Below are positions 36,606-45,323 of a stretch of 64,000 nt of DNA, piece by piece. The notes beneath the pieces are model-generated. The model did not search any database, was not told the origin of the DNA, and was given only the letters and a program-made list of their open reading frames with translations. A program made the translations under genes and the position numbers. Position 1 is the stretch's first letter. The number at the start of each line of letters is the position of its first letter. This DNA is from an uncultured Hyphomonas sp. (GTDB lineage: Bacteria; Pseudomonadota; Alphaproteobacteria; Caulobacterales; Hyphomonadaceae): the NCBI RefSeq assembly GCF_963678195.1, contig NZ_OY782759.1, positions 2,728,001 to 2,792,000 on the forward strand, read 5' to 3'.

Positions 36606-37802
36606 ATGCATGCACCATCCTCAAACCGGTACACAGCCGTCGCGATTCTCCTGCACTGGACGATCGCGGCCCTGATCCTGTTCATGATCTGGCTGGGATG
36701 GAACATGGATGACAATGAAGCCCGCTTCCAGCTGCACAAATCGATCGGGATCGCGATCCTGTTCCTGAGTGTGGCGCGGGTGATGTGGCGGTGGCTGAAC
36801 CCGCCGCCGCCACTGCCAGACGATATGGCCCCGTGGGAGAAACGCCTCTCCCATGGGGTCCATATCGGCTTCTACGCCCTGATGATCGGCCTGCCATTGC
36901 TGGGCTGGTTCCTGGTCTCCACATCCAAATTCCAGGTTTCGACCGTCCTGTTCGGCACGGTCAGCTGGCCCCACCTTCCGTTTACAGAAGGGCTGAGGGG
37001 CGGGACCCTGCACGAAATCGCGGAATTCCTGCACTCCAAGGGCGCCTGGGTGCTGATCGTTCTGCTGGGCCTGCATGTGGCAGGCGCCATCAAGCATGAA
37101 GTCGCCGCCGAGCAAGGCGTGTTCAAGCGGATGATCCCCGGCCTGTTCGGCAGAGCCCATGAGCCCCGTCCGGCGCGGGGCTATGTCACCGCATTCGGCG
37201 CCGCGCTGCTCCTTTTCGCGATTATCGCCGCCGTACCGCTGATGAAGTCTGCCCCGCCTGCACCGGCTGGCCCCGGCGTGACCGGCGCCGTTCCGGAAGA
37301 GACAAGCAATTGGAAGATCGATCCGGCGACGTCCGAAATCGCCTTCTCCGGCACCTATCAGAACAAACCCTTCTCCGGCACGTTCGCGCGCTGGGACGCG
37401 AATGTCCTGTTCGATCCGGAAGACCTCGCAGGCTCGGCTGTCCAGGTGGAAGTCTATCCCGCCACGGCGAGCACGGGCACCAAACTCTATGACGACACGC
37501 TGCAGGGTGGGGAATGGTTCGATACGAACACCTTCCCGGCGGCAAAGGTCAGCCTGCTCAATTTCGCGGCCTCGCCGGACGGCGGCTACACCGCGGAAGC
37601 CTCGCTGCTGATCAAGGATACGGCGGTGAATGTCCCCTTCGACTTCAGCCTCATCATCGACGGCGACAGTGCCACTTTCGAAGGCACGGCCACGCTATCG
37701 CGCAAGGCGCTGAACCTCGGCCAGCAATCGGACCCCGGCGCGGACTGGGTGGCCGATGAAGTCACGGTCACCGTCAAAGGCACCGCTGCCCGCAAGGAAT
37801 AA
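36606..37802 (+). CDS. Cytochrome b561 fused to a C-terminal YceI domain
   Basis: 398 residues. The N-terminal 1-180 form a four-helix di-heme cytochrome b561 (AVAILLHWTIAALILFMIWLGW, LHKSIGIAILFLSVARVMWRW, LSHGVHIGFYALMIGLPLLGW, LHSKGAWVLIVLLGLHVAGA) with heme-ligand histidines in each helix. A further membrane segment follows (about 195-217), then a periplasmic YceI domain (about 230-398: WKIDPATSEIAFSGTYQNKPFSGTF and ATLSRKALNLGQQSD). Presumably it moves electrons between quinones and a lipophilic ligand held by YceI. The fusion, next to a separate YceI lipoprotein, ties the two families directly. Confidence 0.93.
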   Translation: MHAPSSNRYTAVAILLHWTIAALILFMIWLGWNMDDNEARFQLHKSIGIAILFLSVARVMWRWLNPPPPLPDDMAPWEKRLSHGVHIGFYALMIGLPLLGWFLVSTSKFQVSTVLFGTVSWPHLPFTEGLRGGTLHEIAEFLHSKGAWVLIVLLGLHVAGAIKHEVAAEQGVFKRMIPGLFGRAHEPRPARGYVTAFGAALLLFAIIAAVPLMKSAPPAPAGPGVTGAVPEETSNWKIDPATSEIAFSGTYQNKPFSGTFARWDANVLFDPEDLAGSAVQVEVYPATASTGTKLYDDTLQGGEWFDTNTFPAAKVSLLNFAASPDGGYTAEASLLIKDTAVNVPFDFSLIIDGDSATFEGTATLSRKALNLGQQSDPGADWVADEVTVTVKGTAARKE

Positions 37803-37850
37803 TGCGCCTGCGGCTTCCGGCCAGGCGGGACGGGTGGTAAGGCGCCCGTC

Positions 37851-38801
37851 ATGACCGCCATCGTGCCCATCCAGCCAGGAACGCTCAGCCTCGCCGCCAT
37901 GCATCTTCGCGGCGGCGGCCTCGTGGCAATGCCCACAGAGACCGTCTACGGCCTCGCCTGTAACGCCGCCAATCCGGATGCCGTGGTGCGCCTCTATGAG
38001 GCCAAGGGCCGCCCGCGCTTCAACCCGCTGATCGCGCATGTCGCCAATATGGAGATGGCGGAGCAGGAGGCTGTCTTCTCGGATTCTGCCCGCGAGATTG
38101 CCGCAAAGTTCTGGCCGGGGCCGCTGACCATGGTGCTGCCTGTCGCGCCCACAGGCACCGTCAGCGACATTGCCCGCGCAGGCCTCGATACGATTGCCCT
38201 GCGCATGCCGGCCCATCCGGGCGCCCGCGCGCTGATCGAGACGTTTGGCAAGCCGCTGGTCGCGCCGTCGGCCAATCGGTCCGGCCATGTCAGCCCGACA
38301 ACCGCGCAGCACGTCAAAGAGGATCTGGACGGGAAGGTCGACCTGATCCTCGACGGCGGCCCGTGCGAGCGCGGCATCGAGTCGACCATTGTCAGCTTCG
38401 TGGGCGAGCGCCCTGTCCTGCTCCGCGCCGGCGCGCTGGAAACCTCCGCGCTGGAAGCCGCCCTCGGTGCGCCACTCATCGCCCGTGAGGAAGCCGACGG
38501 AATCTCCGCTCCCGGACAACTCAAAAGCCACTATGCCCCGAACGCCCGCGTCCGCCTGAATGCCGACGCGCCGGAGCCGGGCGAGGGGTGGCTCGCCTTC
38601 GGTGACACGCCCTCTTCTCATAATTGGTCCGGCCTGAACCTCTCCGAAGCCGGCGACCTGCGCGAAGCTGCAAAGAACCTCTTCGCCGCCCTACGCACGC
38701 TGGACACGCAATATGATCGGATCGCCGTTGCCCGCATACCGGACGAAGGCCTCGGCGAAGCCATCAATGACCGCCTCGCCCGCGCGGCGCACCGGGACTA
38801 G
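37851..38801 (+). CDS. tsaC: L-threonylcarbamoyladenylate synthase (Sua5 type)
   Basis: 316 residues: YrdC domain (1-200) with GLVAMPTETVYGLACNA, KGRPRFNPLIAHV, PSANRSGHVSPT, and a C-terminal Sua5 domain (about 225-316, APGQLKSHYAPNARVRL). It makes threonylcarbamoyl-AMP for t6A37 in ANN-reading tRNAs, which include the tRNA-Thr in this window. It starts 48 bp after the b561-YceI gene. Confidence 0.95.
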   Translation: MTAIVPIQPGTLSLAAMHLRGGGLVAMPTETVYGLACNAANPDAVVRLYEAKGRPRFNPLIAHVANMEMAEQEAVFSDSAREIAAKFWPGPLTMVLPVAPTGTVSDIARAGLDTIALRMPAHPGARALIETFGKPLVAPSANRSGHVSPTTAQHVKEDLDGKVDLILDGGPCERGIESTIVSFVGERPVLLRAGALETSALEAALGAPLIAREEADGISAPGQLKSHYAPNARVRLNADAPEPGEGWLAFGDTPSSHNWSGLNLSEAGDLREAAKNLFAALRTLDTQYDRIAVARIPDEGLGEAINDRLARAAHRD

Positions 38802-38810
38802 GAGCGAGCC

Positions 38811-39446
38811 ATGCACCCTGCCCGGCTTTTCCACGAAACCGACCCGGCCATTCTGCGCCAGCGCATCCGGGACAATCCGTTCGCCCTGATCACCGCGGTC
38901 AGCGATGGCCGGCCAATCGCTGCGCATGCCCCGGTTCTTCCGCATGAAGAGGGCCTCCCCCCCGGGGGAGGGGGCTCTCCGGCCCTGCGCTTTCACCTCT
39001 CCACCGGCAATCCGGTGACGAAGGCCCTACTGGACGGCAGCGAGGCGCTGATCGTGTTCACCGGAATTGACGGCTATGTCTCACCGGACTGGTATGGCAT
39101 CGACGATCAGGTGCCGACCTGGAACTATCTCTCCGTCGAGGCCGCCGGGCCGGTCACGCGGCTGGACGCGGCGGCGACGCGGCAGCAGGTGGACGACCTC
39201 TCTGCCGTGTTCGAAGCGCAACTGGCGCCGAAGCCTGTCTGGACATCCGCCAAGATGACACCGGCGCGGCTGGAGGCCCTGCTGCGCGGCATTGTTGCCT
39301 TCGAACTGGTGCCCACACGTTTCGAAGGCATCACCAAGCTTAGCCAGAACAAACCTGCCGACGCGATCGCCCGCGTGGCCGACGCGCTGGATGCGACGGA
39401 AAACGGTGTCGCGCTGGCCTCAGAAATGCGTAAAATGGACTCATGA
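38811..39446 (+). CDS. PaiB/FMN-binding split-barrel protein
   Basis: 211 residues. PaiB-family motifs: FALITAVSDGRPIAAHAPVLP, FHLSTGNPVTKALLDG, DGYVSPDWYGIDDQVPTWNYLSVEA and a C-terminal GITKLSQNKP. The family is an FMN-binding split barrel, named as a negative regulator of Bacillus sporulation and protease genes; a redox role is as likely. A palindromic GC run (38955-38970) encodes the loop LPPGGGG in frame. The stop overlaps the next gene's ATG (ATGA). Confidence 0.9.
   Translation: MHPARLFHETDPAILRQRIRDNPFALITAVSDGRPIAAHAPVLPHEEGLPPGGGGSPALRFHLSTGNPVTKALLDGSEALIVFTGIDGYVSPDWYGIDDQVPTWNYLSVEAAGPVTRLDAAATRQQVDDLSAVFEAQLAPKPVWTSAKMTPARLEALLRGIVAFELVPTRFEGITKLSQNKPADAIARVADALDATENGVALASEMRKMDS
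38955..38970. repeat. In-frame GC palindrome inside the PaiB-like gene
   Basis: CTCCCCC and GGGGGAG are perfect inverted arms around CC. The element encodes a Leu-Pro-Pro-Gly-rich loop between two conserved PaiB segments without breaking the frame. It resembles short palindromic elements usually found between genes in GC-rich alphaproteobacteria. Confidence 0.5.
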
Positions 39447-40849
39447 CCCAGACACTGACCCCAGACTTCCTCGCCGCCCTGAAAGACCTGCTCGGCCCAC
39501 AGGGCTGGAGCGAAGATCCGGACGTCCTCTCCGAACACGCGCAGGCGTGGCGCGGCTTCATCAAGGGTGACACGCCCATCCTGGCAAAGCCCGCCAGCAC
39601 AGAAGAGGCCGCCGCGCTGGTCAAGCTGTGTGCGAAGCATGGCGTCGCGATCTGTCCGCAGGGCGGCAATACGGGCCTCGTCGATGCGGGCGTGCCGCAT
39701 GGCGAGATCTGTGTCTCGATGCGCCGCATGAACAAGGTGCGCAGCGTCGACGTGTTCAACAATTCCATGGTGGTGGAGGCGGGCGCCCCGCTGGTGACCG
39801 CACAAGCCGCTGCCGAAGACGTGAACCGCCTGTTCCCGCTGTCGCTCGGCTCCGAAGGCACGGCCACAATTGGCGGCCTGATCTCCACCAATGCGGGCGG
39901 CGTCAATGTGCTGCGCTATGGCATGATGCGTGACCTGCTGCTGGGCATGGAAGTCGTGCTGCCGTCCGGCGAGATCTGGGACGGCCTGTCGGGCCTGCGC
40001 AAGAACAATACCGGCTATGACCTGAAGCACCTGTTCGCCGGCGCCGAAGGCACGCTGGGCCTCGTCACGGCAGCGACGCTGAAACTGTTCCCGAAGGTGC
40101 AACGCGCCACGGCCTGGGTGACGGTGGAGTCCACGCAGGACGTGATCGCGCTGCTCGCCCATGTGCGCGAAATAGCGGGCGACACGGTGACGAGCTTTGA
40201 GATGATCCCGGCCAATGCGGTCGAGATGGTGATTGCCGACATCGAAGGCACGCGCGACCCGCTGCCGTCGAACCTTGGCTGGCGCGTGCTGATGGAAGTG
40301 TCCTTCTCGGACGAAGCCATGGCCCGCAAGACACTGGAAACCGCGCTCGAAAGCGCCTTCGAGAAAGGCCTGATCCAGGACGCTGCCATCGCCGAAAGCC
40401 TCGCCCAGGCGAAGGCCATGTGGATGGTGCGCGAGACGATCCCGCTGTCCAAACGCGCCTATGGCAACTCACTGAACCAGGACATTTCCGTGCCGGTCAG
40501 CAAGATCCCCACCTTCATGGAAACCTGCAATGCCCGCATCGTGGAGAAGCTGCCCACCGCAGACTTCGTGATCTTCGGCCATGTCGGCGACGGCAATCTG
40601 CATTACTCCGTCATCGAACCACCGGAAAAGACCGGCCTGCGCGAGAACTTCGACGCGCTGACGCGGATCATCTATGACACGGTGATGGAGTTCGATGGCT
40701 CGATCTCTGCCGAGCATGGCGTCGGTCGCCTGAAGCGGGACGAGCTTGCCAATCTGCGCCCGCAGGCCGCAACGGACACAATGCGCGCCATCAAGAAGGC
40801 GCTGGATCCGCAGAACATCATGAACCCGAACCGGGTCGTCAGCGTTTAA
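39443..40849 (+). CDS. FAD-linked D-2-hydroxyacid dehydrogenase (D-2HGDH/D-LDH type)
   Basis: 468 residues of the VAO flavoprotein family. PCMH FAD domain: ICPQGGNTGLVDAGVPHG, LSLGSEGTATIGGLISTNAGG, LRYGMMRDLLLGMEVVLP, GAEGTLGLVTAATLKLFP. C-terminal domain: VFGHVGDGNLHYSV-type motif (FGHVGDGNLHYS) and GSISAEHGVGRLKRDELA, with metal-binding histidines. Likely oxidises D-2-hydroxyglutarate or D-lactate and passes electrons to a quinone or ETF. Start ATG overlaps the paiB-like stop. Confidence 0.93.
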   Translation: MTQTLTPDFLAALKDLLGPQGWSEDPDVLSEHAQAWRGFIKGDTPILAKPASTEEAAALVKLCAKHGVAICPQGGNTGLVDAGVPHGEICVSMRRMNKVRSVDVFNNSMVVEAGAPLVTAQAAAEDVNRLFPLSLGSEGTATIGGLISTNAGGVNVLRYGMMRDLLLGMEVVLPSGEIWDGLSGLRKNNTGYDLKHLFAGAEGTLGLVTAATLKLFPKVQRATAWVTVESTQDVIALLAHVREIAGDTVTSFEMIPANAVEMVIADIEGTRDPLPSNLGWRVLMEVSFSDEAMARKTLETALESAFEKGLIQDAAIAESLAQAKAMWMVRETIPLSKRAYGNSLNQDISVPVSKIPTFMETCNARIVEKLPTADFVIFGHVGDGNLHYSVIEPPEKTGLRENFDALTRIIYDTVMEFDGSISAEHGVGRLKRDELANLRPQAATDTMRAIKKALDPQNIMNPNRVVSV

Positions 40850-42044
40850 GCACTGTCCCGGCGGCACGAACGGCGGGTTCAAACCAGGCATTCACCGTGC
40901 GGTGCAGCGTCGAGGGCGGGAAGCCTTCGCCAGAGCCTGTGATGGCATAGGCAATCTCGGCGTCCAGCTCCGGTGCATGCCAGGCCCCGGAATAGAGGCC
41001 ATAGGCCTCGCCATGATGTCCGATCAGCTTCACGCCCGGCACAGGAGAGTCCGCTGCCGGATGAATCTGCGGCCCTTCGCCATAGACAGTGAAATAGCCA
41101 TTGTCGGTGTCCCCGTTCTGCGCCGCCGGATCAAACACCCAGGCGGGCCGCGCGGCGGTCTCGTTTACGGCGATGGTCCGTACCAGTGGGCAAAGCTCTT
41201 CAAGGCTGGCGCGAAGGCCGCCCTGAGGGCTGAACAGCGTGCCGTTGGAGCCGACCACATAATCTTCCAGATTGAACCCCGGTGCCTTCAGGATGGCGGG
41301 GCCGGTGCCGTCAAGCACGTCCGGCGCATCGGCCTGCGCGACCCATTCGCCATTGATCTTCTGGCTGAGCGTCGCGCCAGCGCGGCGTTCCTTGTCCGGC
41401 ACGCCCGACCAGTTGAAGCCCGCCGTCACGCCCAGCGGGCCAAGCGTGATGCGATCTGCCAGAAGGTCAAACCGCTCGCCAACCTGCCGCTCCATAACCG
41501 TAGCGAGAATGCCCCAGCCAAAATTACAATAGGTGAAATAGCCACCCGGCGGGCCTGGCAGCCACATGTCAGGCGTGAACAGGTCCTCGATCCGGCCCGG
41601 CGCGGCCTGCCAGTAGACCTCCGGATCCTTCAGGCCGGACGTATGGCTCATCAGGTGGCGCAGCGGGATCTCCACATCCGGATAGTCCGGATGGCGCAGG
41701 GCATCGCCGAACCATGTCGACAGCGGCGCATCGAGGTCCAGCTCACCGCGCTCGGCCAGCCTGTGCGCCGTGAGCGCCACAGCGAGTTTCGAGACAGACG
41801 CGATGCGCATCTTCGTATCCGCCCGGAAGGCGCGCCCGGCATTCGCGACGCCCGCCGCGTGGGCAAAGACGGTCTTGCCCCGCTTGCGCACGACAAGGCC
41901 CGCTGCGGGCGCGAACCCGCCTGACACGATGCCGTCAATTGCTTCCTTCGGGGGCGGGCCTGTTTCCTCATCGCCCGGCTTGCCGCCTCCGCAGGCGCCA
42001 AGCGCAGAGAGGCCCAATGCCAGAAATATGCGGCGGTCGATCAT
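40839..42044 (-). CDS. Serine beta-lactamase-like hydrolase, lipoprotein
   Basis: 401 residues. N-terminal IDRRIFLALGLSALGACGGG has an arginine pair and a lipobox (Cys18), so it may be a Tat-exported lipoprotein. Class C beta-lactamase/esterase fold: SxxK is Ser83-Val-Ser-Lys86, the YxN box is Tyr172-Cys-Asn174, and IGHHGEAYGLYSG is the third box. Such proteins are more often esterases or D-peptidases than drug-resistance enzymes. Its 3' end overlaps the convergent dehydrogenase gene by 11 bp. Confidence 0.91.
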   Translation of the reverse strand: MIDRRIFLALGLSALGACGGGKPGDEETGPPPKEAIDGIVSGGFAPAAGLVVRKRGKTVFAHAAGVANAGRAFRADTKMRIASVSKLAVALTAHRLAERGELDLDAPLSTWFGDALRHPDYPDVEIPLRHLMSHTSGLKDPEVYWQAAPGRIEDLFTPDMWLPGPPGGYFTYCNFGWGILATVMERQVGERFDLLADRITLGPLGVTAGFNWSGVPDKERRAGATLSQKINGEWVAQADAPDVLDGTGPAILKAPGFNLEDYVVGSNGTLFSPQGGLRASLEELCPLVRTIAVNETAARPAWVFDPAAQNGDTDNGYFTVYGEGPQIHPAADSPVPGVKLIGHHGEAYGLYSGAWHAPELDAEIAYAITGSGEGFPPSTLHRTVNAWFEPAVRAAGTVLKR

Positions 42045-42048
42045 CTTG

Positions 42049-43197
42049 TCAGCTCCTCAGGCGCAGCAATGTCTCATCAAGATCCGCGATGCGCGGCACG
42101 CCCAGCAGGCCAAGGCCGCGCTCGACATCATCCTTCAGGATACGGATGGCCCGATCGACGCCCGCTTCGCCGCCCGCGGCAAGCCCGTAAAGATAGGCCC
42201 GGCCGATCGCCACGCTGGTTGCGCCGCGCGCGATCAGCTTCAGCACATGGCTGCCCCGGCGCACGCCGCCATCGGCAATGATTTCGATCTTCGGGCTCAC
42301 AGCCGCGCGCATCTCCGGTAGCAGGTCGATCACCGGCACGGATGTGTCGATCTGGCGCCCGCCATGGTTCGAGACCCAGACGGCGCTCGCGCCATGGTCC
42401 ACCGCGCGGACGGCATCTTCAGCGGTCGCCACGCCCTTGATGGCGAACGGGCCGCCCCATTCATTGGCCATCCATTCGGCGTCTTTCCAGGTCATGGTGC
42501 GATCGAACAGTTCATTGATGACATTCATCACGCCGCGCCCGCCGGTATCGAGTCCCTCGAAATTGACCGGGCCGATCTTCGGAGACGTGAACATGTCCAT
42601 CAGGTAGCCCGGCCGGGCCAGCGCCTGCGACACGGTCTTGCGGTTGAGGCGTGGCGGCACGGTGAAGCGGTTGCGCGGATCGCGCTCCCGCGCGCCGGCC
42701 ACGATCGTATCTACCGTCAGGACGCAACCGGTGAACCCGGCCTCTTTCGCACGGTCCAGCAACTCCTTCACGACGCCCCGGTCTTTCCAGACATAGATCT
42801 GGATGATCTTCGGCACATCCGGCGCAGTGGCCGAGATGTCGGCCAGCTTCTGGCTGGCCAGCGTGGACGCAGAGTAGGCAATGCCCGCCTTCTGCGCCGA
42901 GCGGGCCACGGCCAGCTCACCTTCCTTCGGATGGAAGAGGCGCGAGGCCGCCGTCGGCGCAATGAAGAACGGCAAGGGCGATGGCTGGCCGAACACGGTC
43001 GTCGTGGTGTCGATCTTCGAAATATCGACCAGCGAATTCCACTGCAGTTCGTAATCCGTATACCGATCCACCTGCCGCCTCAGGGTGATCTCGTCTTCCG
43101 CGCCGCCGTCGATATAGTCGAAAACCATGCGCGGCAGCCTGGCTTTCGCCAGCGTGCGCAGATCGTCAATATTGATTGCTGTTTTAACGCTGGCCAC
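42049..43197 (-). CDS. FMN-dependent alpha-hydroxy acid dehydrogenase (LldD family)
   Basis: 382 residues with a GTG start preceded by AGAGGA. N-terminal LPRMVFDYIDGGAEDE, FFIAPTAASRLFHPKEGE, TVDTIVAGARERDPRNRF and the catalytic-histidine motif WVSNHGGRQID, then IADGGVRRGSHVLKLIARGA (FMN phosphate). It oxidises an L-2-hydroxyacid such as L-lactate or mandelate to the 2-oxoacid. With the D-type dehydrogenase two genes away, both stereoisomers of hydroxyacids could be used. Confidence 0.94.
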   Translation of the reverse strand: MASVKTAINIDDLRTLAKARLPRMVFDYIDGGAEDEITLRRQVDRYTDYELQWNSLVDISKIDTTTTVFGQPSPLPFFIAPTAASRLFHPKEGELAVARSAQKAGIAYSASTLASQKLADISATAPDVPKIIQIYVWKDRGVVKELLDRAKEAGFTGCVLTVDTIVAGARERDPRNRFTVPPRLNRKTVSQALARPGYLMDMFTSPKIGPVNFEGLDTGGRGVMNVINELFDRTMTWKDAEWMANEWGGPFAIKGVATAEDAVRAVDHGASAVWVSNHGGRQIDTSVPVIDLLPEMRAAVSPKIEIIADGGVRRGSHVLKLIARGATSVAIGRAYLYGLAAGGEAGVDRAIRILKDDVERGLGLLGVPRIADLDETLLRLRS

Positions 43198-43292
43198 GGC
43201 GGGTTCCTCTTTGCCTCATACATTGTTTTCGTTTTACGGCCCGCCGGATCAGGGATAGGCTTGCCGGTAACAGGTAAGCTAAGGGGGGCGCT

Positions 43293-44345
43293 ATGCGCAA
43301 GCTTCTGCCAATCGTAATATCCACACTTGTTCTCGGCCTCACCGCGTGTGCGCCATCCGGACAGGGCGCTGATGCGCCGGAAGCTCCGGCCGCCGAGCCC
43401 ATTGCCGATGTCCCGGAAGCGACACCTGACGAGGCGGGCGTCCGGATGATCCCGATCTCCACGCCGAAGGGCGACTTCAAGGTCTGGACCAGACAGGTGG
43501 GCGACAATCCGCGCATCAAGGTGCTGCTACTGCATGGCGGCCCCGGCGCTACATATGAGCTCTTCAAGCCCTTCGAAGATTATTTCACGCCGGCCGGGAT
43601 CGAATTCTTCTATTACGACCAGCTCGATTCCTGGTTGTCTGATCAGCCAAACGACCCGGACCTGTGGACCATCGAAGCCGCCGTCAGCGAGGTCGACCAG
43701 GTCCGCGAAGCCCTCGGCCTCGACGCAGACAATTTCTATCTCTACGGCCAGTCATGGGGCGGCATGCTCGGGATGGAATATGCACTCGCCCATCAGGACC
43801 ACCTCAAGGGCCTGATCATCTCGAACATGATGGCCAGCATTCCGGCCTATAACGACTATTCGAAGAATGTGCTGCAGCCACAGATGGATCCGGACGTCCT
43901 GAAGGAGATCCTGGACTTTGAGGCCGCCGGAGACTTCCACAATCCGCGCTACATGGAATTGCTGATGAACCACTATTACACACAGCATATCCTGAGGCGC
44001 CCGGTCGAGGAATGGCCCGCCGAAGTGCTCGGCTCGTTCGACCACATGAACAGCGAGAAGTACCTGGCCATGCAGGGGCCCAGCGAAATGGGCGCCGGCG
44101 GCTCGCTCGTCGATTGGGATCGGTTTGCCGACCTGCACAAGATCACTGTGCCAACACTGGTGACCGGCGGACAGGAAGACACGATGGACCCGGCCTTCAT
44201 GGCGAAGATGGCCGACGAAATTCCGAACGCGGAGCTGAACATCTGCCCCGATGCCGGCCACCTCACCCAGTATGACAATCCGGAATGCTATTTCACCGGG
44301 ATGATCGACTTCATCGAGTCCGTGAACGAGGGAGAGGCCGAATGA
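43293..44345 (+). CDS. Alpha/beta hydrolase of the proline iminopeptidase family, lipoprotein
   Basis: 350 residues. Signal and lipobox LTAC (Cys19), an Ala/Pro/Glu linker to about residue 50, then LLLHGGPGATYEL (oxyanion loop), the nucleophile elbow YLYGQSWGGMLGMEY, Asp in GGQEDTMDP and His in DAGHLTQYD. Proline iminopeptidase-like enzymes remove N-terminal amino acids from small peptides or amides. Lipidation places it in the periplasm. Stop overlaps the next ATG. Confidence 0.92.
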   Translation: MRKLLPIVISTLVLGLTACAPSGQGADAPEAPAAEPIADVPEATPDEAGVRMIPISTPKGDFKVWTRQVGDNPRIKVLLLHGGPGATYELFKPFEDYFTPAGIEFFYYDQLDSWLSDQPNDPDLWTIEAAVSEVDQVREALGLDADNFYLYGQSWGGMLGMEYALAHQDHLKGLIISNMMASIPAYNDYSKNVLQPQMDPDVLKEILDFEAAGDFHNPRYMELLMNHYYTQHILRRPVEEWPAEVLGSFDHMNSEKYLAMQGPSEMGAGGSLVDWDRFADLHKITVPTLVTGGQEDTMDPAFMAKMADEIPNAELNICPDAGHLTQYDNPECYFTGMIDFIESVNEGEAE

Positions 44346-44662
44346 AACCGCATATGCTGGTCAGGCTCACGCTTCTTGGCGGGCTCCTCAGCGGGCTTGC
44401 CGCCTGCGGCCCGGACGATCCCGGCCCGATTGCCGGCGGGCCATGCAGCTATGAGACCTCCGTCATCGAAGGCACGGTCACGGAGGTCGACGAAGACGGC
44501 GCCCTGTTCATGGGGGAAGAGGGGGAGTTCTGGGTCTCTGACGAATATCTCGGCAAACTCCCCGCTGTCAGCGACACGATCCGGTTCCAGCGCGAACGCA
44601 TTACCGAAGGCACCTGCACGCCGGAAATCTACTCGCCGATTGAGGCGATTAAAGGCAACTGA
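44342..44662 (+). CDS. Small lipoprotein of unknown function
   Basis: 106 residues from an ATG overlapping the hydrolase stop (ATGA). Lipobox LAAC, Cys22. The mature domain (about 80 residues) is beta-rich and acidic with two cysteines (GGPCSYE, EGTCTPE) that may pair; VIEGTVTEVDEDGALFMG suggests an OB-like barrel. Co-expression with the peptidase-like lipoprotein is likely. Its last 14 bp overlap the convergent HAD gene. Confidence 0.82.
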   Translation: MKPHMLVRLTLLGGLLSGLAACGPDDPGPIAGGPCSYETSVIEGTVTEVDEDGALFMGEEGEFWVSDEYLGKLPAVSDTIRFQRERITEGTCTPEIYSPIEAIKGN

Positions 44663-45320
44663 GCGCAGCTGCCACGTCCCGGTGGGAGGCGAACACGCTG
44701 TGCGCTCCGGCGTCGGTCAGGCGTCCGGTGAGCCCCGCATCGGCATGGCCGCCACCTGTGAAGCCCCAGGCCGTCATGCCGGCCGCCCGCGCGGCCTTCA
44801 CCCCGTTCACGCTGTCCTCGATGACGAGGCAGGTTTCCGGGCGCACGCCGATGCGGTCTGCCGCCAGCAGGAACAGGTCCGGCGCGGGTTTGCCATTTGC
44901 GACGAGGTCGGACGAATAGACGTGCGGCGCGAACGTATCTTGCAGGCCGGTCAGTTCCAGTTTGCGGACCAGCTTGTCGGCTTCGGACGATGATGCCACA
45001 GCCTGTAAGCCGGAAAACGCGGCGACGACATCCATTACGCCCTCAATGGCGGTCAGGTCGGTTTCATACCGCGTCCAGTTATTGGCGTGCAGCGCTGTCC
45101 GGAAATCCTCCGGCAGCGTGAGGCCCGCGGCCTCTGCATCTGCTGCCAGGGCAATGTGGAAATCGCGGTTGTGCAAGCCGACAAAGCGCTGGACGAAGGC
45201 CTCGAACTCATAATCGAGCCCCCATTGGGAAAGAAGCTCCCGCTCACACTGGATGGCGATGACTTCGGAATCGACCAGCACGCCATCGCAGTCGAATATC
45301 AGGGCTTCAAATTTTGTCAT
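44649..45320 (-). CDS. HAD-superfamily phosphatase (subfamily IA)
   Basis: 223 residues. Motif I IFDCDGVLVDSE (nucleophile Asp10, Asp12), motif II VASSSE, motif III Lys in GKPAPDLFLLA, motif IV CLVIEDSVNGVKAARAAGM. The cap domain is the small helical type. Likely dephosphorylates a sugar phosphate or a related small molecule; the identity is not fixed by sequence. It begins 3 bp downstream of mutL and is probably co-transcribed with it. Confidence 0.92.
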   Translation of the reverse strand: MTKFEALIFDCDGVLVDSEVIAIQCERELLSQWGLDYEFEAFVQRFVGLHNRDFHIALAADAEAAGLTLPEDFRTALHANNWTRYETDLTAIEGVMDVVAAFSGLQAVASSSEADKLVRKLELTGLQDTFAPHVYSSDLVANGKPAPDLFLLAADRIGVRPETCLVIEDSVNGVKAARAAGMTAWGFTGGGHADAGLTGRLTDAGAHSVFASHRDVAAALSCL

Positions 45321-45323
45321 ATG

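Noticed and set aside
44649..44662. Overlap of the small lipoprotein and HAD genes considered a frameshift or fusion
   Set aside because: The genes are on opposite strands and both have complete C-termini; a 14-bp convergent overlap is normal.
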